64,000 nucleotides of DNA from Cephalotus follicularis (GCA_001972305.1 BDDD01000899.1:363608-427607), one strand, 5' to 3'. Shown: positions 33,957 through 45,895, counted from the first letter of the stretch. Translations and numbers: made by a program. Notes: a model not told the origin generated them from the sequence alone.

Positions 33957-36872
33957 TTCTATTTAATGGCAAAGAAGCTTAAAGTCAGTCATTTTGAGCT
34001 GAGAAAGAGAGTCCTCCTGCTGAGAGTGAAGTGGAGAATTCGTGGGAGAGAAGGAGAGAAGGAGATCAAGTGAGGTAAGGAGATTCTATACCCATTTCAT
34101 CAAAGTTTTCCTCTGTTTTGATTCAAAATTATGTAGCAGATATGTTAATTCATATCTTGCTGAGTTCTTGATGAAATTTCGAATGGTTTAATGTTTTCAA
34201 AACCTCAAGATGTCTACTTTAACTGTTATGTTTTATGCATCTCGAAATTCTATCGAATTCTTGATGAAAAGCCATGTTTTCTTCTACTGCTCAGGTCCTG
34301 TTTTCAAAAGGAAACTGTAACTTTAAAAATTCATTGCAGCTTCGTTTCTCAATGTAATTTTATGATTTTTCTCTCTATAGATTCACTGAGATGTCTACTT
34401 TAACTTTTATGTTTTAAGTTTTCTGAGACAGTGATTAATTCTATACGAAATATCTATTTTACAAAAGGTATACAAAACTGTTTTCTAAAGGTTTTTGAGT
34501 TAATTACTCAAAATGATGAGAAATGTTTTGTGATTGTGAAATGAAATAAAATGAAGGTTTCTACATGAGAAACCAGTTTTAGAAAAGATTTACAATGATG
34601 ATTTATGAATTCTTTGGGCTGATCACTCAAAGTATATGATGAATGAACCGCCCTTGGATTGTGATCCAAGGGGAATGGAGCGAGATTGCTCAAAGTTAAT
34701 GGAGCCGAGCGTGCTCACGGACATGCATGTGATGTAAGGATAGTAATCGGGGAGTGCACAATGCCCCGGTAAAGCGGTGTAAAGGGGTTCATTAAGGGTT
34801 TTTAAACCACAAGTTTTATGAAAGGTTCTGGTTATGACCAGGCAATGGTTTTCAATGAAAGTATGTTTTCAAGTTTGGCTGAGATATATGCCACAAGAAT
34901 GTATCAATGGAAAACGTTTTGATTGTTTTCAAGTACGCTGGTTATATATACCAGAAAATGTATGATTTAAGAAATGTTCTGGTTTTTATAAAACTAGAAG
35001 ATGATTTTCAAAGATATTATGAAATGTATGATGTTGAAACGTTTTGATATAAATTATCAAAAACAACGGATTTCGATAACGTTTTATGACTATGATTCTT
35101 ACTGGGCTCTTAAAAGCTCACTCCTTTCAATGTCTTGTTTTTAAACAAATCTTGCAGGAAATGTTGAACGTGAAGTTGCGAGCTTTAGTGGAAGTTCGCG
35201 AAATAAGAGTAAGGAAAGGAGTATGATATGCTACGCAGTTATGTTTTAATGTCATGTGTTAATGTTTTCCGTTATGTAATGTTTTCTGATAGACGATGTA
35301 TAGATGTGAACCTATAGAATCCAATGCTATAGGTTATGATGTTTTTATGTAGGATGATGATATCAAAGGTTATTGAACATATTTGAGAGTATGAGAAGTT
35401 AATGATAAAGACGAGTATATGATTCTTTTATGAGGTGATAAGATTACGTTTTTCTGCTGTGTAAGGTTACATGATTAGTGATGTACAAATGTAAACATGA
35501 TAATGAAAATATGATATCTTTGAAATTTGGAGATCAAAGATGCAAGCATATGTGATCCTGTGAAGTTATTAAGTAATGATGTTAGATTTTAAATCTAAGT
35601 TGAGATTAAATGATATGAAATGGATCGTTTAATGATTAAACGATTTGATGATTAAGGTTTCACCCCACGTAACGCACCGATCTTCGGAGCTCGCTTTGAG
35701 CTTAAAGTGGACTCGGGTCAGGGGCGCTACAGGTCTGCTCGTGGCAAATGAATTGCAGAGGACCAACCACCTCTTCCATCCAAAATACAAAGGAAGAGAA
35801 AAGGTGTAGAGGGCTCTTCCCGGAAGCATGTTGATGTGCCACCTAAGGTGAATTCTCAGGACCCTGTTTATCTTGGTGAGCCTCATGACGCCGAGCAATT
35901 TGAGGAAGAGCTCGAGGGGCTGGGCTACTATGGCATGGACCTGAATACTCTAGGGGTGCCTTTTGAGCTTAGCAGGATGTGCTTCCTCCCTATAGAGATG
36001 AATGCAAGAAAGGGTTGGACCATTAACAAACTCTGAAACCATTGTCTTCAAAGAAACATTAGAGTATGTAACTTCCTCCTTTTTCCTTTTTAGGTATGCT
36101 CTCTGCTTTTCCTCTGACTTTGATCTTGCTTTTCCAGGCTCTGAATGACGTCCGTATAATGATGGGGAACTCTAGGGCCAACCACGAACTCATTAACTAG
36201 TTTCGGGAGAAGGTCACAGAGCTCAACGAAGCTGGTAAATTTGCCCGTGCCCACCTGGAGGCTATTCTTGGGGCCTAGGAGTCTGTCTTAGAGGATAAGA
36301 GGCAGGCTATGAAGCTTTGGATAAGGCGAAAGAGGAGGGAGAGAAACTCTTTCAGACTAATAAACATCTTCATGACACGCTGAAGGCCATGGAGGAGAGG
36401 TCCTCTAGGTCCAAGAGATGGAAGCTGCTTAGAATCAAGAGGCAGTTGACAAAGCCCTTGCGGAATTTAAAGCTTTAGCTGAGTTCCAAGGTGCTCGGGC
36501 TAAGGCCGTGGATGACTCTAAGGCTTCCTAGGATTTTGAAGAGGAAGTCCTTAAGGAGTCTGCGGTACTCTTTTGTAGGGGCTTCTATACCTATCACAAC
36601 TGGGTGCTCGCCATCCGGAGGTTCCTCTGGATCAAATTGTTTTTTGTCCAATAGCGGATGAGTTTGACTGTTTTCCTGAGGGGATTGAGGCAGCGGAAGA
36701 GAAAGCTTTTCATGCCCAAGAGAATGAGGAAAGGGGAGAGCACTCAGGTGAAATTGTTCCATACTCTGGACCTGATGCAGATACTGTCTTGACTCCCCAA
36801 CCTGAGAACTTCCAAGATCCATCTTCTTCTCCTCTTGTACATAATATCTTTTCAGGGGATGATGATGTTTAG

Positions 36873-37930
36873 GGTATAGGTTACAAAGTTTCTTTTTGCT
36901 TTGTACGACTTTGAAAATTGTACTCTTATAATGTAATTTTCTCTTTTTGAGCAATAAGACATAACTTTTCGCTCATTTGAGCTTTACATCTCCCTTAGGA
37001 AAATTTAACTTAAGTAACAAAACTTTAACTTTTACTTCATTCGAGCTTTTTCATTCTCTTAGGAATTTTTATAACTTTGTAGACATTTTTGCACTAGTTT
37101 GATATTTATCGGACCAAGTTGCCTAAGCTTTTTAGCCTACGTAGGGCACTTTCTATCAAAGTTCTTAGCCAAAGAGAATTGGTCTTTGCGAGTTCTTAAG
37201 TGTTTGCAGACCAAGACTTTAGGTATGGTCTGACAAGTTCTTATAGATTTGCAGACCAGGATCTCGTACTGGTTTGATATCTTTTAGAGTAGGTCATCTG
37301 AGCTTTCTAGCCCCCGTGGGGACACTTGTATCAAAGCGCTCAGTCAACAAACTTGATCGTTGCGAGTTCTTATTGGTTCGCCTCTCAAGTTACGATATTG
37401 GTCTAGTCTGTCAAGTTCTAATGGATTGGCAAACAAGCATTTGCTCCATAGGGAATCTTTTTTTCTTACTTCCTTAGAAGTCTTTTGTTGATTGCTCCCT
37501 TAGGAGTCTTATCTGATAAGCTTGTATTAAAGCTTTAGGTGCTCCTAGAACGGGAGTCTTAGGTGCTCCTTTGATAGGGGTCTTAGGTGCTCCTCTGATG
37601 GGAGTCTTCTTGGATTGGAGTATTTAGTTTGTTCGAGCCTTTAGTCTACTTAGGTGCTTGGTCTGCTCGAGACTAGGAGAGCTTTGGTCCTATATTAAGG
37701 CCTACTCCTATCACTCCTTTCGGAGTCTTCTCTAGCTACTCCCTTAGGAGTGTGGTCTGACAAACTTGTATTAAACCTTTTGTTGAGGGAACTGTTGGAG
37801 GCTGTTCAGAGGTTTAAGAACATGAACATTGCCCCTCCTATCCCTTGCAAACTTTGAACTACGTCTTGAGTCAAAAAATCATATTTTTTTACAGTCTACT
37901 TTCTCAAACATTTGTACATATTTGCAAACA
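36873..37930. other. TAT2 spacer between antisense gene and pol
   Basis: There is no gene. As in TAT1, short phrases recur: AGTTCTTA..., GAGCTTT, and three CTCCT...GGGAG-type inverted repeats at 37542, 37566 and 37590 (24 bp steps), continued by less regular CTCC...GGAG words to about 37750. Confidence 0.55.
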
Positions 37931-37934
37931 TCAT

Positions 37935-39650
37935 TGATAGTACTCCCTTAGGTGCTTGGCATTCGAAGTCCTAGGAATCTCCCTATCCCCCAGAGTTTCA
38001 AGTTTGAATGTTCCTCGTCGGAACATCTTCTTCACCTTGTAAGGTCCCTCCCAATTGGGATTTAAATTTCCTCTAGTGTTGGTGGGATCAGCTATTGCCG
38101 CATTTCTAAGGACTAAGTCTCCCTCCCTCAGTGGTCTAGGGTTTACCCTTTTGTTGTACTAGCGGCTCCCACTCTGTTGGTAGGCTGCTACTTTGATAGC
38201 TTCTTTATCTCTGAGCTCTTCCACTAATTCGAGGAGATTCCTCAAACCTATTTCATTATTAGTTTCATTGAAATGCACAACTCTGGGAGAATGCACTTCA
38301 ATCTCGACCGGTATCATAGCTTTTGATCCAAAACAAAGGCTAAATGGTGACTCACCAGTTGTGGTCCAAGGAGTGGTTCTATAAGCCCGCAATACAATGG
38401 GTAGTTCCTCTGTCCATCTTCCCTTGCTAGCTTCGAGGTGTTTTTTCAACCCTAAGATGATTTCTCTATTAATAACCACTCTTTGACCGTTGCTCTTAGG
38501 GTAGGCTACGGAGGCAAGCCTATGCTCAATTCTCCATTCCTCGCAAATGTTTCAAAAAGCTTCACAAACAAATTGCTTCTCATTATCAGAGACGATTACT
38601 CTGGGGACCCCAAATCTGTAAATGATTGATTTCTAGACAAAAATTTCCGTCATGTATTCCGTTATTGTGGCCATGGGTTATGCTTCCACCCATTTGGTGA
38701 AGTAGTCCATTGCCACGATGAGGTACTTTCTCTTCCCTTATTGCCACAGGTAATGGTCCAACAATGTCCATTCCCCATTGTGCAAAGGGTGAAGGGGCAG
38801 TGATAGATGTCCATTCCTCTGACACTTATCACTTTTCCTCACAAAGTTGATGACATCTTGGTGCATGGGAGGCCAGAAATAGCCCTTTCTCAACAATTTG
38901 TTGGACAAGGTTCTGCCCCCCCGTGTGATTACCACATACTCCTTCATGGACCTCCCTTAGAGCGTAGTCGGCCTCCAAAGGAGTTAGACATCTCAACAAA
39001 GGGGAAAACTGACCTTTTATAAAGAATCCCTTCATTGAGTTGGTACCGGTTGGATCTACATACCAGCCATCTAGCCTCCTCTAGGTCATTTGGAAAATTG
39101 CATCCCTTAGCAAACTAATGAATGGCGTCATCCAATTTGGCTCATGTTGGATGTCGATCTCCATCATATTTGCCTCAAAGATGGTGGGCCTGTCTAGATA
39201 GTTTACAAGCATGGCTTGATTTTTTTCTAATTCCCTCACTGTAGCTATTTTTGACAACTGGTTTGCTCTTGCATTTTCCGCTCTAGGAACTTTCAGAACC
39301 TGGAAAATATGGAAAGCGGACTTCAAACTTTGAACATGGGGTAAGTATTTAGCCGTTTGTCTTATCTGGCTTCATACTCTCCACTTACCAGACCAACCAG
39401 TAGCTGAGAATCACTAGAGGCTTCTAGTTTTTGAACCTCTAGGTGCTTCGTTACTGTCAATCCGGCAATCAGAGCTTCCCATTCTGCTTCATTGTTTGTT
39501 TCTTTGAACACAAATCTTAGAGCATACTCCAAGGTCAACCCATCTAGGCTAGTTAGCACCAATCCTGCTCCACTTTTGGAGACGCAGGATGACCCATCAA
39601 CTGATAGCTTCCAGATGTTGGAAAGGCTCAAAAATGCGGAAAAGAACATT
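37935..39650 (-). pseudogene. TAT2 pol remnant: RNase H and integrase
   Basis: Read on the minus strand: an archaeal-type RNase H as in Tat elements (VDGSS, ETNNEAEWEALIAGL, SDSQLL, near 39400-39610); the linker VPRAENARANQLSKIAT; integrase finger (HEGVCGNH...CDKCQ) in shifted frames; first Asp (WGMDIVG); second Asp region; and the C-terminal domain (WTEELPIVLRAYRTTPWTTTGESPF). Where TAT1 reads [10 protein letters not shown], this copy reads NGQRVVINRE, so the catalytic glutamate is replaced by valine. There are many frame breaks. Confidence 0.85.
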
Positions 39651-39656
39651 ATTGGA

Positions 39657-40786
39657 TGTTAGGTTTATGGTTTGTATAACAAAACTTTTTAGACCATTTT
39701 AAATGCCCAATCAATGGCATACCCTGAAACAAAATCCATTATTGTCCCGATAGGCCCTAGGATCACTAATTAGGGTATCAATTAAACCTACAAAGCCAGC
39801 CAAGCATTTAGGAAATTTGGGTTGGAGCAAAGGGTTACACAAACCCAAATTAGTCACTCCAAAATGCATTAGGGTAACACACTAAAAACCCTAACACAAT
39901 GGGCTCTAATCCGAACCCTCTCCTAGACAAACCCTAAGGGGTTTTCTAGGACACATAAACTACAAGTAATGGGCATGGCTGAGGTGGCAATCCCAGCCCT
40001 CAAACCCAACACAAAACTATGCTACACGGAGGAGGAATTAGATGCCTACCTAATTCATTGCCCACTTCCACTTTGAGTGCTCCTCCTATCATCTTTCCAA
40101 AGCTTCCATATTCACAAAAGATCATCCCCAAGTGATGGCCATCAACTTTTATGAAGCAAGAAGGCATGAGGATGAAGCTTAGTGTTTATGCCTAAAACTA
40201 TTTCTCAAAATAGATAAAGATTGAATGAGATGTTCAATCAATCTCTACCTATAATGAATTTGGGAGGGTGAAAGGAAGTTGTTTTGTGTTCTTCTCTCCA
40301 TGAAATTCAAGCTCTCTTGATGTTCATCCATGGAGGGAGACGTCTAGAGGAGAGGAGAAGAAGAGAGAGTTACGGGTGAGAGACCAAGAGAGTGAATGAA
40401 TATTTTTTCAAGTGTGTTAAATAAGCCAATACTTAAAAATATCCTTAAAGCTTGTTGAATAAGCCAACTTTAAAAAGTATCTTTTTGACTTTTGAAAGGC
40501 TTGTTAAACAAGCTAAAGGCTTATAAAAATATCTCATTCTTCACCCTTTGTCCGGCCATAAGTCTCAAAACTTGTCCCACACATGCATAGCAAGCTTGGG
40601 CCAAGATGGTGATGGACTGACAAATGGGCTTAAGTAAAATCAACATGGATTTCACTAACCATTAAGCCCATAAATTAAGCAACATTGGACTAGCCAATTT
40701 AAGGACAATTAAGCCCAAAATTTTGGCCATTAAGGGAAATAAATCCCAAGCCCTAAATTCTGCAAAATCCATAAGCTCTCTCTACA
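39657..40786 (-). mobile_element. Probable LTR X (1.13 kb, minus strand)
   Basis: Candidate ends are TGTTAGGTTTAT at 39657 and CTCTCTACA at 40786. Read on the minus strand it looks like a promoter: TATTTTTATAAG near 40510-40530, then a CT-rich leader with CTCTCTTCTTCTCC near 40330-40380. I found no second copy, target duplication, primer site or polypurine tract, so this rests on architecture alone. Confidence 0.4.
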
Positions 40787-41751
40787 AGTAAATGCCTTCT
40801 GCGCTTTCATATAGAGATAAACAACTCGTTGCACGTAATATTTCATTATGGCTATGTTTGAACTCATTTCCAAAGAAATTATTGTTCAACAAATGAAATA
40901 TTCTCCAATAAAGTAACATCTCCCTCAGATGATATCCTTTCACTAAATGACATGTCACCTGACATATCAACCTGTTCCAAAATCAGGCGGGACCCGAAAG
41001 TCATGTTGGTTCCCGGTATAATGATATATTTCTCAGAACATCTCAGAGTTCTAGTACGACCATCCCGATAGTCCAAGACTATCCATATGGGCCTAGTGTG
41101 ACCTCCAATCACCCCTGTATCCGTGTAAACCTCGTCTATCAGTGTTAGCCAGTTAAACATGTACTTTATCACTGTCATCGGCATATGTGTTGCATATCCC
41201 TCATCATCTAGGCTCCGACCGCGACTAGGGTTTGGATTAATGTCACCCTTAGTTAAAATGCGATAACTATAATTCTATGAATGCATTGAGACTATTGAGA
41301 TACATCTCAGGAAACCTCTCATTTCCATCTCTCAAGTGCTCGGCCGAGACTTCTAAGTGTTCAATGGTCACAGATGTTATAGAGCCTATAACCTTCAACA
41401 CAGGTGTGATGATCCCATATTGCGTACTCGCCTATACATCTTAATGCAGCTCCTACAAGGCCCAAAGATAACCCATTTACCAACACGTGGCTAGTGTTGG
41501 GGAAGGCAGAAATCAAATCCAAGCGGTTACCATACAATGCATGTCAGCCGCTCAGGTCTAAGGATACAACGTGAATCACATATGATCTACTAGTCCTTTA
41601 TAACTAAACACTACCGCGACAATAGGAACTCTATTGACAGAGGTGTTGACTTTCCAAATAGATAACCTATGGTGGGTCGGTTCAGTGTCATGCCTCATGC
41701 ACGCACCCCACATAAGCTTTAAGGTAAAACCCAAATGGCAATGAGATAATC
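40787..41751. other. Unassigned stretch with an unrecognised 101-codon ORF
   Basis: The clearest reading frame is minus, 41184-40879 (MPMTVIKYMFNWLTLIDE... ending SFVEQ), flanked by stop-rich sequence. I recognise no retroelement or host domain in it. The surrounding text reads like protein-derived but decayed sequence. It lies between LTR X and LTR G and may be an internal region of either. Confidence 0.35.
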
Positions 41752-43104
41752 TGTAACACCCCCGATGGTGGGAGCCCTTATAGGTCATAATACCAAACTT
41801 AAACATAATAGGATATCTAAACAATAAACTGATGCGAGACAGATGTGGTGGTCTGAAAACATATCTTATAACAAACTGATATAAAACAGAGTCTGAAAAC
41901 ATTAACAAATCATAATTAAAACAATCATAATCCGATATCCAAAAACTAGTCTGACATTGTCTCAAGATACGATCAAAACTACTGAATACACAATGGACCA
42001 ACTCCTAGATGATCCCCCGAAAAGTGAGTAACTCTCATCACACCTTTCCCCCATCCTTCTGAAAACTTGCCGCATGGAAACAAAAACGCGGCTGAGCAAA
42101 CCTCAGTACAGATAAGGAAGTAAAACAATAAACGGTAAACAGAATATCTTGAACTTTAAAATTTCAGTAAAGTAACATAGTAAATATTCTTTAAAATGTA
42201 AAGCAGAATATTTAAAAATGAGCAGTTATAAAATCATCATAACTTTACGAAAAACATCATAATTCAAAACATTATCTGATTTCATAATTCCATAACAGAT
42301 AATTATGACATACATACATATATAGGTGCAAGGGCTTCGCGAGGCCCACATGCTCTGACGGAAAAGTCATGTACGGCACTACACAAACAATCCCAATACT
42401 GAATTTCTGAATTCTGACAATAACTAGATTATACTCATACACCTCAAAAGGATCCATATCCTACACTCAGGACACATATTTAAAACAGATGCGGTAGACC
42501 GATCACACCGCCACGGTAGGTGTCATGTCCTCCGTGCCAAAGAACATGCCTATGATACCTCATAGGTAGGGTTTTTCTCTGTATGTTATTATGCTAAAAA
42601 TATTGTTTTAATCTAAAACAATTTTAATAAATTTCTAAACAATTTTTGATCTTATCTGAAAGTAAAATCTTATCTGTATCTGAAGTTAACATACTTCGAA
42701 ACTGGAAGCCATGTTTATATATTTTCGATAGTGAAAATCACGTATATCAAAATCAATATCTGATGTAACAACATTCAAATTCATTTCAATAAGATTATTA
42801 TCAAAATGAGAATATCCGTATCAAAATATGAATTTTATTCTGAATAAAACGAGAAGCATAATCATAAAAGCGTAAATCCGTTCAAGAACGATGTATCAGT
42901 AAAAATTGACTTTATTTAATTTAATCGAAGGAATATCCAAGAATCGAAGAATCTGTACCTTAGCCTTCAAAGTCTAAACAAATAAAAACAAATCAAAAGC
43001 ACACTTGGAACCTCCTAACATTCACCAGAGAAATTATTGAAACCTAGACAGATCAACCAAACCGAAAAATATAATCAAACAGAGGTTAAACAACTTGCCA
43101 GAAC

Positions 43105-43372
43105 GTCACAGTACGTGTCCAAAGTGTCGACGTTTTATTACTAAGCGTTGGCGCTTTAGGGCAAAGTGTTAACATAAAGCCAAACAAAGCGTCGACAAAA
43201 ACTTGACATGTAACAAAGGAAAGCGTCGACTCTTACATCTAACAAAGAACCAAAGCGTCGACAGTTTCTTGCAAAAAGGAACAAAGTGCAAAGCAAAGTG
43301 TTGACTAAACACAGCATAAAACAGTACAAAGCGGCGACGCTTAAAAGACAAGCGTCGACGGTTTGCGTCGAA
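43105..43372. repeat. GTCGAC array G in LTR G
   Basis: Sites start at 43105 (GTCACA), 43126, 43147 (GTTGGC), 43168 (GTTAAC), 43191, 43225, 43257, 43300 (GTTGAC), 43333 (GGCGAC), 43354 and 43367. The first four steps are 21, 21, 21 and 23; later gaps are 32-43 and one is again 21. The motif is of the AAGCGTCGACG type. Confidence 0.75.
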
Positions 43373-44127
43373 CACAGAATACCAGTTGCAGAAAATCAGT
43401 TGCAAAACATGAGTAAATCTGATTTTTCATAAACAATGAGCATAACTATTAACATGCAGGTTCTGTGACCTGTTATACCAGTTCAAAAACACCAGTATAT
43501 AACTATCTTAGTGCATGATCAAAAGTAAAACAAAAGTATGGAAGTTTGAAGTAAAAATTTTCTGGTTTAAAACAGTTTATAAAACATATGCTATAATCCA
43601 ATTTTCCTGTGCACAAACCTTAAGACGGTAATACATTTATATGTCTTCAACATGATTTCTTTGTTTTTAAGCATCAGTATTACAAACTATGCATAGAATC
43701 CATGGATGAACATATTAAGATAACAGCAGAAATTCTTTCTCAACAGGGTCCTAAAAACATGATCAAAACAAATTCTAGCATGTTTGTATATGAAACTAAC
43801 AGTTGATATATAAATTATGTAGTAAAAACTACAACTTTCGTTTAGAAAATACCTCCAAAAGACGTCAAGATGATGCAGAGAAAATGTGCTCAAGTTGCTG
43901 TGTTGGTTTGTAAGAAATGCAGAGATGGTTTATGTTTTAAAAACAATTTGTCTGGTTAAATGCGAAAATCCATGTGTTTAATGGAAAAATTCGGTATGTT
44001 AAAACATTTCCATATAGGCAAAAACGCGTTCAGCTATTTAGGAAATCAATTGGCCAATTTAAGGAAAGCATCCAACATTCCAAAAACACTGCCACCATCC
44101 AAAACAATTAAGGAAGACAACCAAAGC

Positions 44128-44253
44128 GCCGCCGGTTTCCCAAAAAGCGTCGATGGTTAAAAACTTAAATACAAACGCGTCGATGTCACACGTTTAGGCG
44201 TCAACGTGTGTCACAGCACCCAAAGCATCGGCGGTTCTAATAAGAGCGTCGAC
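44128..44253. repeat. Paired 21-bp GTCGAC array H near the LTR G 5' end
   Basis: Three pairs: 44128/44149, 44179/44200 and 44227/44248, each exactly 21 bp apart and separated by 30 and 27 bp. This is the layout of array B1 in element B (21-27-21-28-21), although the flanking bases differ. Confidence 0.8.
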
Positions 44254-44502
44254 GGTTTGTGCCCAGAAAATAATTTCAAAAAGAAATCAAAAGGTCCACA
44301 AACCATAGCACATAACAAAATATATATATATACACACCCAACGATAAACATATACGCATAGAAACGGCATATTACACTCCGCTCATAGCATTAATCTTTA
44401 CTAGATTAATCCTCCCTGGATCGCAATCCAGTAGTTGTTCATCTCAGTTCATTACATTTTCATATTTCATAAATCATTTTCTTAAATACCTTGAGCGATC
44501 AG

Positions 44503-45895
44503 TGTTTAGCATAAAAATGTATTGCTTTTAATGATTTATTGGTGATATTTTTATGCTTGGAATAGAATACTTTGGTTGTGTTATATTGATTTACAGGTAC
44601 AAGAGCAAAGGGACCAAAGTGCAAGAATACTACCCAAAGTTGTGCAAATTAGAGCTTGAAAGCGTAAGGATTGAAGAATTGACAAATTCGGTGGAAACAT
44701 AGTAAAAAGCGTCGATGACTTTCATAGGGATCGACGTCTTTTTTGGGTTTGTAGTGAACGCATTGATGCCTTTTGTTGCGGATCGATGTCCTTTTTGGGA
44801 TTGCAACCTACCTTCAAATGCTATGAGAAAGACATCGACGTCTGTCATCAGACGGATCGACGTCTTTGTGCAAATTCGACCTATAAATTTTTCATCAAAA
44901 CGCATCGACGTCTTTCATCATAGGGATCGATGTCCATTACGCTCATCTCAGCAAACAGCAATTTTTTACAAAACGCGTCAATGTCCAACTAAAGGCGTCG
45001 ACGTCTTCTTCTGCAGCAGAAATAGAAAGTTAGATTTTTTGCCAGATTTTGTAACTAGGATTGATTTATTTCCGTTTCTAATCAGTTTTGTATTATAAAA
45101 ACAATATAAGGCCGGCCAAATTCGTGTAGAGAAGCTGGTAGAAACCCTATTTTCTTCTTTGTCAATTTTAGTTTGTTTTACAATGTTTAGTAGCTAAACT
45201 CTTCAAGGTTTTGGGGAAGAACAAAGTCTACATTGTTATTGTTTCAATTCCATCAATAAGAATCCTTAAATATTTGATTTGTTCTTCAAATATTTCTGCC
45301 TTCACACACACTTTGTCGGTGAAGCTGAAAGTTGGTGAATAAATGGTGCTCAATTCAATCAACGGTGTCTACTCATACGATTTGTCACAACGAACACACT
45401 TCGTATAGACCTAGCATGTCTACTCATACGTCTTGCTGCAGTTGCCATACTTCGTATAGACCTAGCTTGTCTACTCATACGTCTTGTCATCACCGTCGCA
45501 CTCCGTATTGACCTAGCTGCCGTTGGTTATCAAGGTATGATCGTTCAATTAAATGGAATTGTTTAATACAATCTACGGTGAATTTCTATACCCTAAAACC
45601 GCTTCTTAATTATATATTTTCTTCACTTTTATTCGGTTTTGATTCGTTTTAAAATTGCATGCTTTATTTTTTGGTGTTTCGAATTCAATGTTTTTAACTC
45701 TCGAAGTCTTAATTTTCTGTTTTGATTATTTATTTTATTTTGCATAATTAGGAGTAGTTGTCATAATTAAACCTTGATTTCGTATACTTCGCCTAGGTTG
45801 GATAAATTACAACTAGTTTAACGTTTCCCTGCGTTCGACCCGTTACTGCATGATCCGTGCACTTGCGACGATAAATTTCAAAATATTCTTTTCAA
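44503..45895 (+). mobile_element. Probable solo LTR of another family (1.39 kb)
   Basis: The insertion starts TGTTTAGCATAAAA and is flanked by ATCAG at 44498-44502 and 45896-45900. The F' sequence is continuous around it (GAGCGATCAG, then GCTCAAAGC). Its right end reads TTCAA rather than the usual CA, so the end may be off by a base or mutated. A plus-strand TATA box (TATTATAAAAA) is near 45091. It carries its own array of ATCGAC/GTCGAC sites. There is no internal region. Confidence 0.6.
44711..45003. repeat. Paired ATCGAC/GTCGAC array I (5 pairs)
   Basis: Pairs start at 44711/44730, 44762/44782, 44834/44856, 44904/44926 and 44977/44998, with within-pair steps of 19, 20, 22, 22 and 21 bp. 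The core here is mostly ATCGACGTC or ATCGATGTC. An open plus-strand frame over this block is a by-product of the repeat. Confidence 0.75.

Larger units (their letters stand above)
33143..35731 (+). mobile_element. Solo LTR, Ty3/gypsy family F (2589 bp)
   Basis: TGTGATGACCCG...GGGGCGCTACA with an exact target duplication GGTCT (33138-33142 and 35732-35736). No internal sequence remains, which is the product of recombination between the two LTRs of one element. It is inserted in the TAT2 antisense gene. From its start it holds the GTCGAC array, a 22 bp tandem repeat, a TATA-like CTATTTAA at 33959-33966 and a purine-rich leader. Family assignment to a chromovirus is inferred from LTR length and end sequence. 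Confidence 0.95.
27611..36872 (+). pseudogene. TAT2 antisense ORF, broken into three pieces
   Basis: The pieces are 27611-27893, 32268-33142 and 35737-36872. They are separated by SIR1 and by solo LTR F, each with its target duplication. Similarity to the TAT1 antisense protein is clear: FSLPRDPKE before SIR1, VFEDALSHGLRLPV and WTFIIGFLVKC after it, and LNTLGVPFELSRMC in the third piece. The exon 3 acceptor is kept (TTTCCAG ending 36137, then ALNDV). A stop in the sixth codon (27626-27628), frameshifts near 27700 and 32470, and later stops show it had decayed, apart from the insertions themselves. Confidence 0.85.
26585..39650 (-). mobile_element. 5'-truncated Tat element TAT2 with two nested insertions
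   Basis: From left to right: a 475 bp LTR (26585-27059), the start of a plus-strand antisense gene, copia SIR1, more antisense gene, solo LTR F, the rest of the antisense gene, a spacer with hairpins, then minus-strand integrase C-terminus to RNase H. Gag, protease, RT and the 5' LTR are missing: the element ends abruptly near 39615-39656 inside the RNase H leader, against LTR X. Its order and features match TAT1, and it is much more decayed. It predates both insertions. Confidence 0.85.
41752..44376 (-). mobile_element. Tekay-like LTR, family G (2.6 kb, minus strand)
   Basis: TGTAACACCCCCGATGG...GGCATATTACA. It shares with LTR A the blocks CCGCATGGAAACAAAAACGCGG and CCTATGATACCTCATAGGTAGGG and the closing TATTACA. 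It holds two GTCGAC arrays, about 120-250 bp and 1.0-1.3 kb from its 5' end. No adjacent primer site or target duplication was found, so it is probably an LTR cut out by later rearrangement. Confidence 0.75.

Noticed and set aside
44715..45098. Plus-strand 127-codon frame with repeated RIDVF-like phrases
   Set aside because: The phrases come from the phased ATCGACGTC sites. The frame lies inside a probable solo LTR and has no domain.
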